Of a stretch of DNA of 7,608 nucleotides, positions 1 to 6,225 are shown piece after piece. This DNA is from Tannerella sp. (GTDB lineage Bacteria; Bacteroidota; Bacteroidia; Bacteroidales; Tannerellaceae): the NCBI GenBank assembly GCA_031259505.1, contig JAIRLL010000169.1:1-7608 (forward strand). Reading direction: 5' to 3'. A program made the position numbers and the translations under genes. How positions within the stretch are numbered: the first letter of the stretch is position 1; each line of letters starts with the position of its first letter. The notes beneath the pieces are model-generated. The model was given only the letters and a program-made list of their open reading frames with translations, ran no database searches and was not told where the DNA came from.

Positions 1-1140
1 ATCGACTATCTTGTCGAAAAGTATAATGTCGATATTGCCGATGTCAAGGTGAACGCCGCCAGGGTTTTTCCCGATCCCGAACTGTCGGTAAGTTATGCGA
101 ACAATCAAAACTGGAATCTGCAAATGGGTTACGGATTCGACGCCGAACTGAACTGGACGCTCGAACTCGGCGGCAAACGTAAAGCCCGGATACGTCTGGC
201 ACAAAGCGAAAAGGAGATGACCGCCGCTTTGCTCGACGACTATTTCCGGAATCTGCGCGCCGAAGCGGCTGTCGCCTATCTGACGGCGTTGAAGCAAAAG
301 CGGCTTCTCGAAATCCGGACGTCTTCCTACCGGCAGATGCTCGGACTTGCGCACGCCGACAGTCTGCGTTTCCGCGCCGGCGCGATAACGGAGGTCGATG
401 CCCGGCAATCGAAACTCGAAGCCGCGATTATGCTGAACGATGTGTATGCCGGCGAGGGGGATTTGCAGGATGCTCTGCGTCAACTGCTGCTGTTTCAGGG
501 CGCTAAAGACGTGGAACTGCCCGATTCTATCGCGGGAGAACTGTCGTACTCAAAGCGCGAATACAGTTTGTCCGACCTTATTACCGCCGCTCAAAACAAT
601 CGCGCAGACTTGCAGGCTGCGTTGAAGTCGAAAGAGGTCTCGCAGAATAATCTGCGTCTGGCAAAAGCCAACCGGATGATTGACATCGGTATCTCTATCG
701 GCGGAAATTATTCGTCGGAGGTGCGTAACGAAATCGCGCCCGCTCCGGCGTTCAAAGGCGTCACGGCCGGAATCAGTATTCCGCTGAAATTCTCCAACGC
801 CAACAAAGGCGAGTTGCGGGCGGCTCAACTTGCAGCGTCTCAAAACGAAATGCAATATCAGTCGGTCGAACGGCACATCGCTGCGGAAGTGACCCGGTCT
901 TACAGCAAATATCAAATCGCCTGCCGGCAAATGGAGCAGTTCAATGCCGGCATGTTGAACGAAGCAAAAACAATTCTCGCAAAAAAAATGTACGGCTACG
1001 AACGCGGCGAAACAAATCTCCTCGATGTCCTTAACGCTCACCGCTCTTATAACGAGGTGCTAATAAACTACATCGAAACGCTCTACAACTGCGCCGCCGC
1101 GCTCGTGGAACTGAAACGCGCCTGCGGAAGCAGTGATTAG
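1..1140 (+). CDS. TolC-family outer membrane efflux protein, 5' end missing (CzcC/CusC-like)
   Basis: This is the outer-membrane channel of a tripartite export system. Such proteins form trimeric barrels with long periplasmic helices that dock onto an RND pump and an adaptor. The reading frame is open from base 1, so about 379 residues are visible. The signal peptide and the first tens of residues lie outside the window. GTG at 49 is an internal Val codon, not a start. Visible hallmarks are a PDPELSVSY strand near the left edge, the ELGGKRKARI segment typical of the CzcC/CusC branch, and long Ala/Gln/Glu-rich helices. The second half repeats the helix-strand-strand-helix plan, with ISIGGNYSS and GISIPLKF as its two strands. 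It ends in the family signature YERGETNLLDVLNAHRSYNE. A heavy-metal efflux role is inferred from these segments only, because the pump and adaptor genes are not visible. The gene is last in its transcription unit, and the next gene is convergent. Confidence 0.9.
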   Translation: MDYLVEKYNVDIADVKVNAARVFPDPELSVSYANNQNWNLQMGYGFDAELNWTLELGGKRKARIRLAQSEKEMTAALLDDYFRNLRAEAAVAYLTALKQKRLLEIRTSSYRQMLGLAHADSLRFRAGAITEVDARQSKLEAAIMLNDVYAGEGDLQDALRQLLLFQGAKDVELPDSIAGELSYSKREYSLSDLITAAQNNRADLQAALKSKEVSQNNLRLAKANRMIDIGISIGGNYSSEVRNEIAPAPAFKGVTAGISIPLKFSNANKGELRAAQLAASQNEMQYQSVERHIAAEVTRSYSKYQIACRQMEQFNAGMLNEAKTILAKKMYGYERGETNLLDVLNAHRSYNEVLINYIETLYNCAAALVELKRACGSSD

Positions 1141-1158
1141 TGATTAGTGGTTAGTGAT
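1133..1158. repeat. 7-bp tandem repeat covering the TolC-like stop codon
   Basis: GTGATTA occurs at 1133-1139 and 1140-1146, a one-base variant GTGGTTA at 1147-1153, and a partial copy GTGAT at 1154-1158. This gives about 3.7 units. The TAG stop of the upstream gene (1138-1140) spans the junction of the first and second units, so the repeat supplies the last codon and the stop. The 7-bp period means that gain or loss of a unit would shift the frame downstream of the change. The first unit already reads into a stop, so the protein would probably be little altered. Confidence 0.75.
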
Positions 1159-1275
1159 CTGGCAGATGACAGTTGGCGGAAGCGCTGGCCGGCATATGTG
1201 CTGGCGCCGTTTATGGCTTATATATCAATAGAGAACTTCGTATTCACATAATTCCATAATCTTCAAAATTTACTT

Positions 1276-1357
1276 TGTCCACGAATTACACGAATTTACA
1301 CGAATTTTCTCATGTCAGTTCGTGTAAATTCGTGTAAATTCGTGTAATTCGTGGACA
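1276..1357. repeat. Perfect 32-bp inverted repeat of phased ~10-bp units; candidate bidirectional terminator or dispersed palindrome
   Basis: The left arm (1276-1307) and right arm (1326-1357) are exact reverse complements, separated by an 18-base loop. Each arm is itself repetitive. CACGAA occurs at 1280, 1289 and 1299, and its complement TTCGTG occurs at 1319, 1329, 1339 and 1348, so units are spaced 9-10 bases, about one helical turn. The loop contains one extra unit. The palindrome lies between the convergent TolC-like and thioredoxin genes, 58 bases after the thioredoxin stop and 135 after the TolC-like stop. Transcripts from either side would fold the same very stable hairpin. There is no long T tract after either arm, so it is not a textbook intrinsic terminator. 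A dispersed repetitive palindrome is an equally good reading. The rest of the gap (1159-1275 and 1358-1414) shows nothing I can name. Confidence 0.85.
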
Positions 1358-1414
1358 TAATCCAAAGGGTCTTGTATTACCGTCCGGCAAAAAGTTGTAC
1401 ACTGTATCGGATGA

Positions 1415-1864
1415 TTATTCTTTTTCGAGCAGGAAGCTTTCGATTTGTTCGATGAGCGTTTCCTTGGGCAAAGCGCCTAACGAGGCTTGCGGTTTGCCCT
1501 TCACCGGAACAAACAATATCGTCGGAATGCTGCTGATGCCGAAAACCGACGCCAACTCGCGCTCGTTGTCGACATTCACCTTATAAAATATGACGTCGTC
1601 TCTATACCGGGCAGCCAGCTCTTTCATGATGGGCGCCACACGTTTGCACGGACCGCACCAGTCCGCATAAAAGTCTACTATACAGGGCTTGTTTCCTTCA
1701 TACACCCACTCTTCGCTGTTTGCTTCGTAGTTGTATATTTTGGTAAGGAAATCGGCCTTGTTCATGACAAAGACTTCGCCTTCCGCCCTGTTCGACTGGG
1801 CATTGGAACAGTTGACAGTCATGGATATCAACGGGATAATAAATAAGCATCTCAAATATTTCAT
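1415..1864 (-). CDS. Exported thioredoxin-fold protein with WCGPC active site
   Basis: This 149-residue thiol-disulfide oxidoreductase is probably active outside the cytoplasm. Residues 1-23 look like an export signal: a basic start (MKYLR), a hydrophobic stretch and a Cys at 19 in TVNCSNAQ. Cys19 could be a relaxed lipoprotein attachment site, or cleavage could follow NAQ. The thioredoxin domain runs from about residue 30 to the end. It has the redox motif WCGPC at 69-73 preceded by VDFYAD, and the cis-proline SIPT at 112-115. The frame stays open upstream to an ATG at 1978. I chose 1864 because it starts a normal signal peptide, has AAAGAAG just before it, and has a good promoter element at 1897-1904 that would lie inside the longer version. 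Whether it reduces other thiol proteins or acts generally in the periplasm cannot be told from the sequence. It stands alone, convergent with the TolC-like gene and divergent from the sigma-factor unit. Confidence 0.9.
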   Translation of the reverse strand: MKYLRCLFIIPLISMTVNCSNAQSNRAEGEVFVMNKADFLTKIYNYEANSEEWVYEGNKPCIVDFYADWCGPCKRVAPIMKELAARYRDDVIFYKVNVDNERELASVFGISSIPTILFVPVKGKPQASLGALPKETLIEQIESFLLEKE

Positions 1865-1896
1865 CTTCTTTGTTTTACGGTTACACGAAATTACGG

Positions 1897-1904
1897 CAAA
1901 TGTA
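1897..1904 (-). promoter_or_regulatory. Bacteroides-type -7 promoter element of the thioredoxin gene
   Basis: Read on the minus strand this is TACATTTG, an exact match to the Bacteroidota -7 consensus TAnnTTTG. Transcription would begin near 1890, giving a leader of roughly 26 bases before the ATG at 1864. No clean TTTG-type -33 box is visible; the region about 20 bases upstream is T-rich and abuts the left arm of the inverted repeat at 1917-1985. Confidence 0.6.
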
Positions 1905-1916
1905 CAAATAAAAAAA

Positions 1917-1985
1917 CAGAACAGTTGAAAGAAACGGAATATTTTTTTTCGTATCCGTAAAATATTTTTCCTTTTCAACTGTCTG
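1917..1985. repeat. Spaced inverted repeat between divergent promoters; possible operator
   Basis: The left arm is 1917-1930 and the right arm 1973-1985. They match over 13 bases apart from one extra A in the left arm, and the inner ten bases (ACAGTTGAAA and TTTCAACTGT) are exact. The 42-base spacer is very AT-rich and contains a smaller 5-bp inverted pair (ACGGA at 1934, TCCGT at 1954). Seen in the direction of each divergent gene, the same TTTCAACTGT(T)CTG sequence starts 26 bases before the minus-strand -7 element and 30 bases before a candidate plus-strand one. That placement would suit paired binding sites for one regulator, but a stem-loop or chance are also possible. Confidence 0.5.
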
Positions 1986-2002
1986 CATAAGTAGAACGAT
2001 AA

Positions 2003-2010
2003 TATATCTG
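2003..2010 (+). promoter_or_regulatory. Weak candidate -7 element for the membrane protein/sigma factor unit
   Basis: TATATCTG matches TAnnTTTG at all but one fixed position (C for T). It would give a leader of about 60-65 bases before the ATG at 2080. No convincing -33 box is seen. It is listed because no better plus-strand element is visible in this gap and because the right arm of the inverted repeat lies just upstream. Confidence 0.25.
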
Positions 2011-2079
2011 TTTTGTGGAATAAGATGGAAACAGACGATTGAATCGGCAGAACGAATCATTAACAACTAAATATTCAAT

Positions 2080-2454
2080 ATGAAAGTACATTTTTACAAA
2101 TTCACGCATGTATTGCTGCATTTATTGGTGGTCGCCGGCCTGGGCGCCATCGTGATGTGGCTGTGGAACTGGCTCATGCCTGCCATTGCGGGCTGGGCAG
2201 GCATTGATTTCTGGCAGGCGCTGGGTCTGCTGGCTCTTGCACGTATTCTTCTCGGCGGATTCGACAGAGGCTGGATGCATTATCGGCATCGCCACCACAA
2301 TCCGTTCCATGAAAAATGGATAAAAATGACGCCCGAAGAACGAAAAGATTTCATCCGGAAAAGACACCGTTGCATATGCGGAAAGCATGATTTCCCTTTC
2401 GAAGGGAACTTTGGCGCAGAGAAAAAAGAGAAAGCCACCGGAGAGAATGAATAA
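2080..2454 (+). CDS. Small two-helix membrane protein with His/Cys-rich tail, coupled to a sigma factor
   Basis: I cannot assign this 124-residue protein to a named family. Two hydrophobic segments are visible, about residues 10-30 (ending in WLWNWLMPAI) and 44-60 (FWQALGLLALARILLGGF). A strongly basic, hydrophilic tail follows. By the positive-inside rule the tail should be cytoplasmic. It contains a His cluster (HYRHRHHNPFH, 67-77), a conserved-looking WIKMTPEERKDFI segment (80-92) and a CICGKH motif (98-103) that together could bind a metal ion. Its last eight bases overlap the start of the sigma-factor gene, so the two are very likely co-translated. From memory, similar short membrane proteins with a W-KMTPEER segment occur next to sigma factors in Bacteroidota, but I cannot verify this here. 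A role as membrane sensor or anti-sigma-like partner is inference from position. No Shine-Dalgarno is visible before the ATG, only an A/T-rich leader. Confidence 0.85.
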   Translation: MKVHFYKFTHVLLHLLVVAGLGAIVMWLWNWLMPAIAGWAGIDFWQALGLLALARILLGGFDRGWMHYRHRHHNPFHEKWIKMTPEERKDFIRKRHRCICGKHDFPFEGNFGAEKKEKATGENE

Positions 2455-3019
2455 ACAGCCCGACAAGCAGGATGTCGGGAAACTGATAGCAGAATACCAG
2501 CCGCGTCTGAAAGCGTTTATCCGCAAGCGCATTTCGAATCGTGAAGACGCCGAGGATATTCTGCAGGATGTGTTATATCAGTTGGTGAAAGCCGTCGAAA
2601 ATACGTTTAACCCGATTGTGCATATAGAGGCATGGCTGTATCGTGTGGCGCGAAACAGGATTGTCAACCACGAAACGAAAAAGCGGGAAGAAGAACTGTA
2701 TGTATATCAGGATGAGGAAAACGGCGAAGAGATATTGAGCGATTTGTCGAACGTGCTGTTCGGAGAAGAAACCTCGCCTTCGCCCGAAACGGAATACCTG
2801 CGTTCGCTGGTCTGGACGGAGTTGGAAAACGCCCTTTCGGAATTGCCGCCTGAACAGCGCGAAATATTCGAACTGACGGAACTGGACGGTATTCCGCTAA
2901 AGGAAATAGCCCGGACGACCGGCGTCGCGGTCAACACCTTGCTGTCGCGAAAACACTACGCCGTCCTGCATCTGCGAAAACGCCTGAGCTTGCTCTATGA
3001 AGACATTCTCTGTTCGTAA
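2447..3019 (+). CDS. ECF-type RNA polymerase sigma-70 factor
   Basis: This 190-residue alternative sigma factor directs RNA polymerase to a particular promoter set. Region 2 spans about residues 12-80, with SNREDAEDILQDVLYQLVKAV for core binding and AWLYRVARNRIVNHETKK for -10 recognition. An acidic linker follows (about 81-120, with runs of Glu/Asp). Region 4 spans about 125-183, with ALSELPPEQREIFEL and a helix-turn-helix at IPLKEIARTTGVAVNTLLSRKHYA. Regions 1 and 3 are absent, as in ECF factors. An in-frame ATG at 2387 would add 20 basic residues read from inside the upstream gene. I preferred 2447 because it starts just before region 2 and gives an ATGAATAA overlap with the upstream stop, typical of translational coupling. 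No ideally spaced Shine-Dalgarno precedes either ATG. No FecR-type anti-sigma gene follows, so the upstream membrane protein is the only visible partner. The target promoters are unknown. Confidence 0.93.
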   Translation: MNKQPDKQDVGKLIAEYQPRLKAFIRKRISNREDAEDILQDVLYQLVKAVENTFNPIVHIEAWLYRVARNRIVNHETKKREEELYVYQDEENGEEILSDLSNVLFGEETSPSPETEYLRSLVWTELENALSELPPEQREIFELTELDGIPLKEIARTTGVAVNTLLSRKHYAVLHLRKRLSLLYEDILCS

Positions 3020-3076
3020 ATGCCCGTCATTTCTTTGAGTGACTAATAACCGGGCGACGGAATCGACGGAAAATCG

Positions 3077-3084
3077 TATATTTG
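3077..3084 (+). promoter_or_regulatory. Bacteroides-type -7 element immediately before the methyltransferase ATG
   Basis: TATATTTG matches TAnnTTTG exactly. Only four bases separate it from the ATG at 3089, so transcription starting about 5-8 bases beyond it would begin at or next to the start codon and give a leaderless or nearly leaderless mRNA. No clear TTTG box is seen about 20 bases upstream. The 69-base gap between the sigma-factor stop and the ATG also lacks an obvious Shine-Dalgarno or terminator. Confidence 0.5.
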
Positions 3085-3088
3085 CCCA

Positions 3089-4282
3089 ATGGAAGTATCA
3101 GAGCATCTGTTTTCGTTTATCAGGGTTCATGCGGCGGACGATGTGTCGCAATTGCTGCTTTCTGCCGGACGTTATCCCGATGTCGACGTTCCTTTTGCGG
3201 CGGAACAGATTGCGGCGCGGCAGCATATCCGCGGCAAGCTGCCGCACTGGGAAGCGGACGGGAAGTTGCTTTTTCCTTCGCGGACGGCCGCCGAGCAATG
3301 CTCGTCCGAACTCACGGCGCGCTACAAGCAGCGATTGCTGGAGGGCGGCGAGAGACACCTCTGCGACCTGACGGGCGGTTTGGGAGTGGATGCGTATTAT
3401 TTTGCCCGCCGGACGCCGCGCGTAACTTACGTGGAGTGCGACGGCGTCTGTTTCGACACGGCGATGTACAATTTTGAACGGCTGAATGTTAGAAATATTG
3501 CGGGATATAATGCGGATGCCCGCGACGTGCTGGACAAAATATCTCAACCGGACGTGTTTTACATCGACCCTGCGCGGCGGGGAGCGGGCAATACGCGCGT
3601 CTTCGCCCTGCGGGATTGCAGGCCGGATCTGGAAGAAATGTTGCCTGAACTGCTACGCCGTGCGCCCAGGGTCATTGCCAAACTGTCGCCGATGCTCGAC
3701 ATCCGGCATACACTGACCTTGCTGCCCGCAACGAGCGAGATACACGTCGTTTCCGTGCGCAACGAATGCAGGGAACTGCTGTTTGTCGCGAGGCGCGGGG
3801 CGGAAGACGACGACCCGTTCGTGCATTGCGTCAACTTTACTTCGAACGGCGGAGAGCAGACGTTTGGTTTTCATTATCAGGAAGAACAAAAAACGGAACC
3901 GCTCATTCACAGTCAGGTGCAGGCTTACCTGTATGAACCGAACGCGTCGATTCTGAAAGCCGGAGCATACAGGCTGACGGCGAAGCGGTATGGCGTGGCA
4001 AAACTGCACGCGAGCAGCCATCTGTATACATCCGACCAGTGTCTGCACACTTTTCCGGGACGGATTTTCCGCGTCGAGCGCGTGTTCGCGTTCAATAACG
4101 CCTTTTGCCGCACGATTGCCCGCGACGTTCCGCAGGCGAACCTGGCCGCACGCAATTTTCCGCTCACGGTAAACGAACTGCGCAAACGCATCCGTGTGGC
4201 CGACGGCGGTGACGCCTTTCTGTTTGCAACCACGCTGGCAGGAAACGGGAAAGTCGTGATTCTTTGCCGGAAAGCAGTATGA
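3089..4282 (+). CDS. PG_1098-type class I SAM-dependent methyltransferase with THUMP-like C-terminal domain
   Basis: This 397-residue enzyme is probably an RNA or protein methyltransferase of unknown substrate. Residues 1-85 are a helical N-terminal region (FPSRTAAEQCSSELTARYK near its end). The Rossmann methyltransferase domain follows: motif I DLTGGLGVD at 93-101 for the SAM pocket, the acidic YVECD at 114-118 for the ribose hydroxyls, and FYIDPARRG at 157-165, where DPAR replaces the DPPY-like catalytic motif. KLSPMLDI (198-205) and VRNECRELL (223-231) continue this core. Residues about 275-335 (YLYEPNASILKAGAYRL onward) fit the ferredoxin-like domain named after PG_1098. Residues about 350-395 (ARNFPLTVNELRKRI...GGDAFLFATT) fit the THUMP-like domain. 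The length is normal for the family and no key residue is missing. The next in-frame ATG is far downstream, so 3089 is the start. It converges on recQ with only six bases between the stops. Confidence 0.9.
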   Translation: MEVSEHLFSFIRVHAADDVSQLLLSAGRYPDVDVPFAAEQIAARQHIRGKLPHWEADGKLLFPSRTAAEQCSSELTARYKQRLLEGGERHLCDLTGGLGVDAYYFARRTPRVTYVECDGVCFDTAMYNFERLNVRNIAGYNADARDVLDKISQPDVFYIDPARRGAGNTRVFALRDCRPDLEEMLPELLRRAPRVIAKLSPMLDIRHTLTLLPATSEIHVVSVRNECRELLFVARRGAEDDDPFVHCVNFTSNGGEQTFGFHYQEEQKTEPLIHSQVQAYLYEPNASILKAGAYRLTAKRYGVAKLHASSHLYTSDQCLHTFPGRIFRVERVFAFNNAFCRTIARDVPQANLAARNFPLTVNELRKRIRVADGGDAFLFATTLAGNGKVVILCRKAV

Positions 4283-4288
4283 ACGCCG

Positions 4289-6211
4289 TCATTCGGACGG
4301 GCGGAACATCAGCCGGTTGTTTTCCAGGCGAAAGCGCGCATCGTGTGCAATCAGGAAACGGAGCGCCAGGATGTTTTTGTCTTTATCCAGCGGCAGTTTC
4401 TCCGCCAGTATCTGAAAATCTTCCATCCCGTCTTCCAGCAGGCTTGCGAGCGCCTCGTAAACAGCGTTATACTCCCATTGTTTCAGCCCCGACTGCGTCT
4501 TTTTCAGGCATATATCGCATGTTTTGCAGTCCTGTGTATCTTTTTCGCCGAAATAGCGAAGCAGCAGGCGCGTACGGCAGTGATGCGCTTCGCTGATGTA
4601 TTCCAGCACTTTGTTGATGCGCATTTCGTCGCGTTCCTTCCGTTCATTATAGGCAAAGGCCGGTATGCGCACATGTCGCGTTTCTTCACGCGGAGCGACA
4701 AACGTGATTTGCGGAATGTTTGAGCGCGGGATATAACTTACAATCATTGATTTTGCGAGTTTGCACAGCCGTTCGTACACGTCCTGGTGCGTCGTGTGCG
4801 CCCGTACTGCAATCATCGCCTCGTCGATACGTGCATATTCGGCGAAAACGCCTGTATACGAGCGCAGGATGACTTGTATAATCTCGTCGGTCAGCGGGTC
4901 CTGCTTCTGCATCCGGTAGAGTTCTTCGCGATTGACCGAAAACATCAGGCGGGAGGCATTGTCGGGGTCTTCGACATATTCGATATAGCCTGACAGTTCG
5001 AGGATTCGGAGCGCGTGTTGCGCCTGGGTGAACGAAAAACCGTATGCCGAGCAGAATTCGGGGAGCGAAAAGTTGTACGTCGTGTTCAGGCCGTATCCGG
5101 CAGCAATCTGGTAAAAGTTCCCCAGCGCTTCGTATACACGGACAATGAGTTTCTTTTCGGGATATGCGTCCGAGAGGCGTCTTTTCAGTCTGGCGCTTTC
5201 GGACGACGCGCACAGTGCAACGGCGTATGCCGGTTTGCCGTCGCGTCCGGCGCGTCCCGCCTCCTGAAAATATTCTTCCAGCGAAGACGGCATATCCATG
5301 TGTACGACCAGCCGCACGTCGGGTTTGTCGATGCCCATGCCGAAGGCGTTCGTCGCCACAATGACGCGGCACGTGTCGTCTTTCCACCGGTTTTGACGTT
5401 CGCTTTTCTGTTCGCGCGTCAGTCCCGCATGAAAGAAATGCGCCGTAATACCCTCTCTTTTCAGCATTTCTGCAATCTCCTGCGTATGCTTGCGGCTGCG
5501 GACGTATACGATGGCTGTTCCGGGCACCCGGTTCAGCATATAAACAAGCATCTGATATTTGTCTTCCGTCTGTCGCACTACGTACGACAGGTTTTTGCGT
5601 ACGAAACTTTTACTGAAGACGTTCTTTTCGCGGAAGAGCAGTTTGTCCTGTATGTCGTCCACCACTTCGGGCGTAGCGGTAGCCGTAAGCGCCAGCACGG
5701 GAATGTCGGGCAGATGACGGCGGATGGCGGAGATATGCAGGTATGACGGACGGAAATCGTATCCCCACTGCGAGATGCAATGGCTTTCGTCGACGACCAG
5801 CAGACTTATGTTCATTGCATGCAGTTTGTTGAGAAACAGCTCCGAGGACAGCCGTTCGGGCGAGACGTACAGAAACTTGCAGTCACTGTAGATGCAGTTG
5901 TCCAGTTGGATGTTGATTTCCTCGCGGGTCATGCCCGAATAAACCGTCGCAGCCTTGATTCTTTTTGCCCGGAGATTGTCTACCTGATCTTTCATGAGCG
6001 AAATAAGCGGCGTGACGACCAGGCAAAGTCCCGGCATGATCATGGCCGGGACTTGAAAAGTGATGGATTTTCCGCCGCCGGTGGGCATAAGTCCGAGCGT
6101 GTCGCGGCCTTCGCATACCGAACGGATAATGTCTTCCTGAAGCGGGCGGAAAGAGGTGTATCCCCAGTACGTCTTTAGCGTGTCGAGCAATAGTGAAGAA
6201 TCCGTCTGCAT
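4289..6211 (-). CDS. recQ: RecQ-family ATP-dependent 3'-5' DNA helicase
   Basis: This 640-residue superfamily 2 helicase unwinds DNA ends, gaps and forks for recombinational repair. The helicase motifs are complete: motif 0 FRPLQ (21-25), Walker A PTGGGKS (43-49), motif II DESH (141-144, where E. coli RecQ has DEAH) followed by the aromatic loop CISQWGYDFRPSY, motif III TATAT (177-181), HAGL (261-264), motif V VATNAFGMGIDKPDVR (285-300) and motif VI QEAGRAGRDG (316-325). A winged-helix-like stretch (about 350-430) follows. The zinc cysteines C545, C562, C565 and C568 lie within HCRTRLLLRYFGE...DCKTCDICLKK. In E. coli RecQ this module directly follows the helicase core; here it comes about 200 residues later. 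I see no clear HRDC domain, although the last 60 residues are helical. The start is 14 bases after the recJ stop with no promoter between, so the two form an operon. The Shine-Dalgarno is weak. Confidence 0.95.
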   Translation of the reverse strand: MQTDSSLLLDTLKTYWGYTSFRPLQEDIIRSVCEGRDTLGLMPTGGGKSITFQVPAMIMPGLCLVVTPLISLMKDQVDNLRAKRIKAATVYSGMTREEINIQLDNCIYSDCKFLYVSPERLSSELFLNKLHAMNISLLVVDESHCISQWGYDFRPSYLHISAIRRHLPDIPVLALTATATPEVVDDIQDKLLFREKNVFSKSFVRKNLSYVVRQTEDKYQMLVYMLNRVPGTAIVYVRSRKHTQEIAEMLKREGITAHFFHAGLTREQKSERQNRWKDDTCRVIVATNAFGMGIDKPDVRLVVHMDMPSSLEEYFQEAGRAGRDGKPAYAVALCASSESARLKRRLSDAYPEKKLIVRVYEALGNFYQIAAGYGLNTTYNFSLPEFCSAYGFSFTQAQHALRILELSGYIEYVEDPDNASRLMFSVNREELYRMQKQDPLTDEIIQVILRSYTGVFAEYARIDEAMIAVRAHTTHQDVYERLCKLAKSMIVSYIPRSNIPQITFVAPREETRHVRIPAFAYNERKERDEMRINKVLEYISEAHHCRTRLLLRYFGEKDTQDCKTCDICLKKTQSGLKQWEYNAVYEALASLLEDGMEDFQILAEKLPLDKDKNILALRFLIAHDARFRLENNRLMFRPSE

Positions 6212-6225
6212 CGCGCGCCGGTCTG

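Noticed and set aside
1276..1357. CRISPR-like array suggested by regularly spaced CACGAA/TTCGTG units
   Set aside because: Units are only 9-10 bases apart with no unique spacers, the two halves are inverted, and no cas gene is present.
1881..1895. TTACACGAAATTAC in the thioredoxin leader resembles the unit of the 1276-1357 palindrome
   Set aside because: It is one copy, 13 of 14 bases alike, with no partner arm. Chance in AT-rich DNA is enough to explain it.
1865..1978. N-terminal extension of the thioredoxin from an ATG at 1978, which also resembles a hydrophobic signal with a Cys
   Set aside because: It would place an exact -7 promoter element inside the gene and put a second export signal in front of a complete one. 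The ATG at 1864 gives a normal signal peptide.
2387..2446. Longer sigma-factor start at 2387
   Set aside because: The extra 20 residues are basic and are read from inside the coding end of the upstream membrane protein gene. The ATG at 2447 fits the family and gives a typical stop-start overlap.
3022..3055. Possible terminator after the sigma factor (GCCCG at 3022 and CGGGC at 3051)
   Set aside because: It is a five-base stem with a 24-base loop and no T tract, too weak to call.
4686..5387. Minus-strand frame of 233 codons inside recQ in another phase
   Set aside because: It is Arg-rich and low in recognisable structure, as expected from an out-of-frame reading. The recQ frame is intact across it.
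5015..5746. Long open frame on the plus strand opposite recQ (243 codons), and similar frames opposite the TolC-like, methyltransferase and recJ genes
   Set aside because: They are antisense shadows of well-supported genes. They have no recognisable motifs, and their composition reflects the opposite strand.
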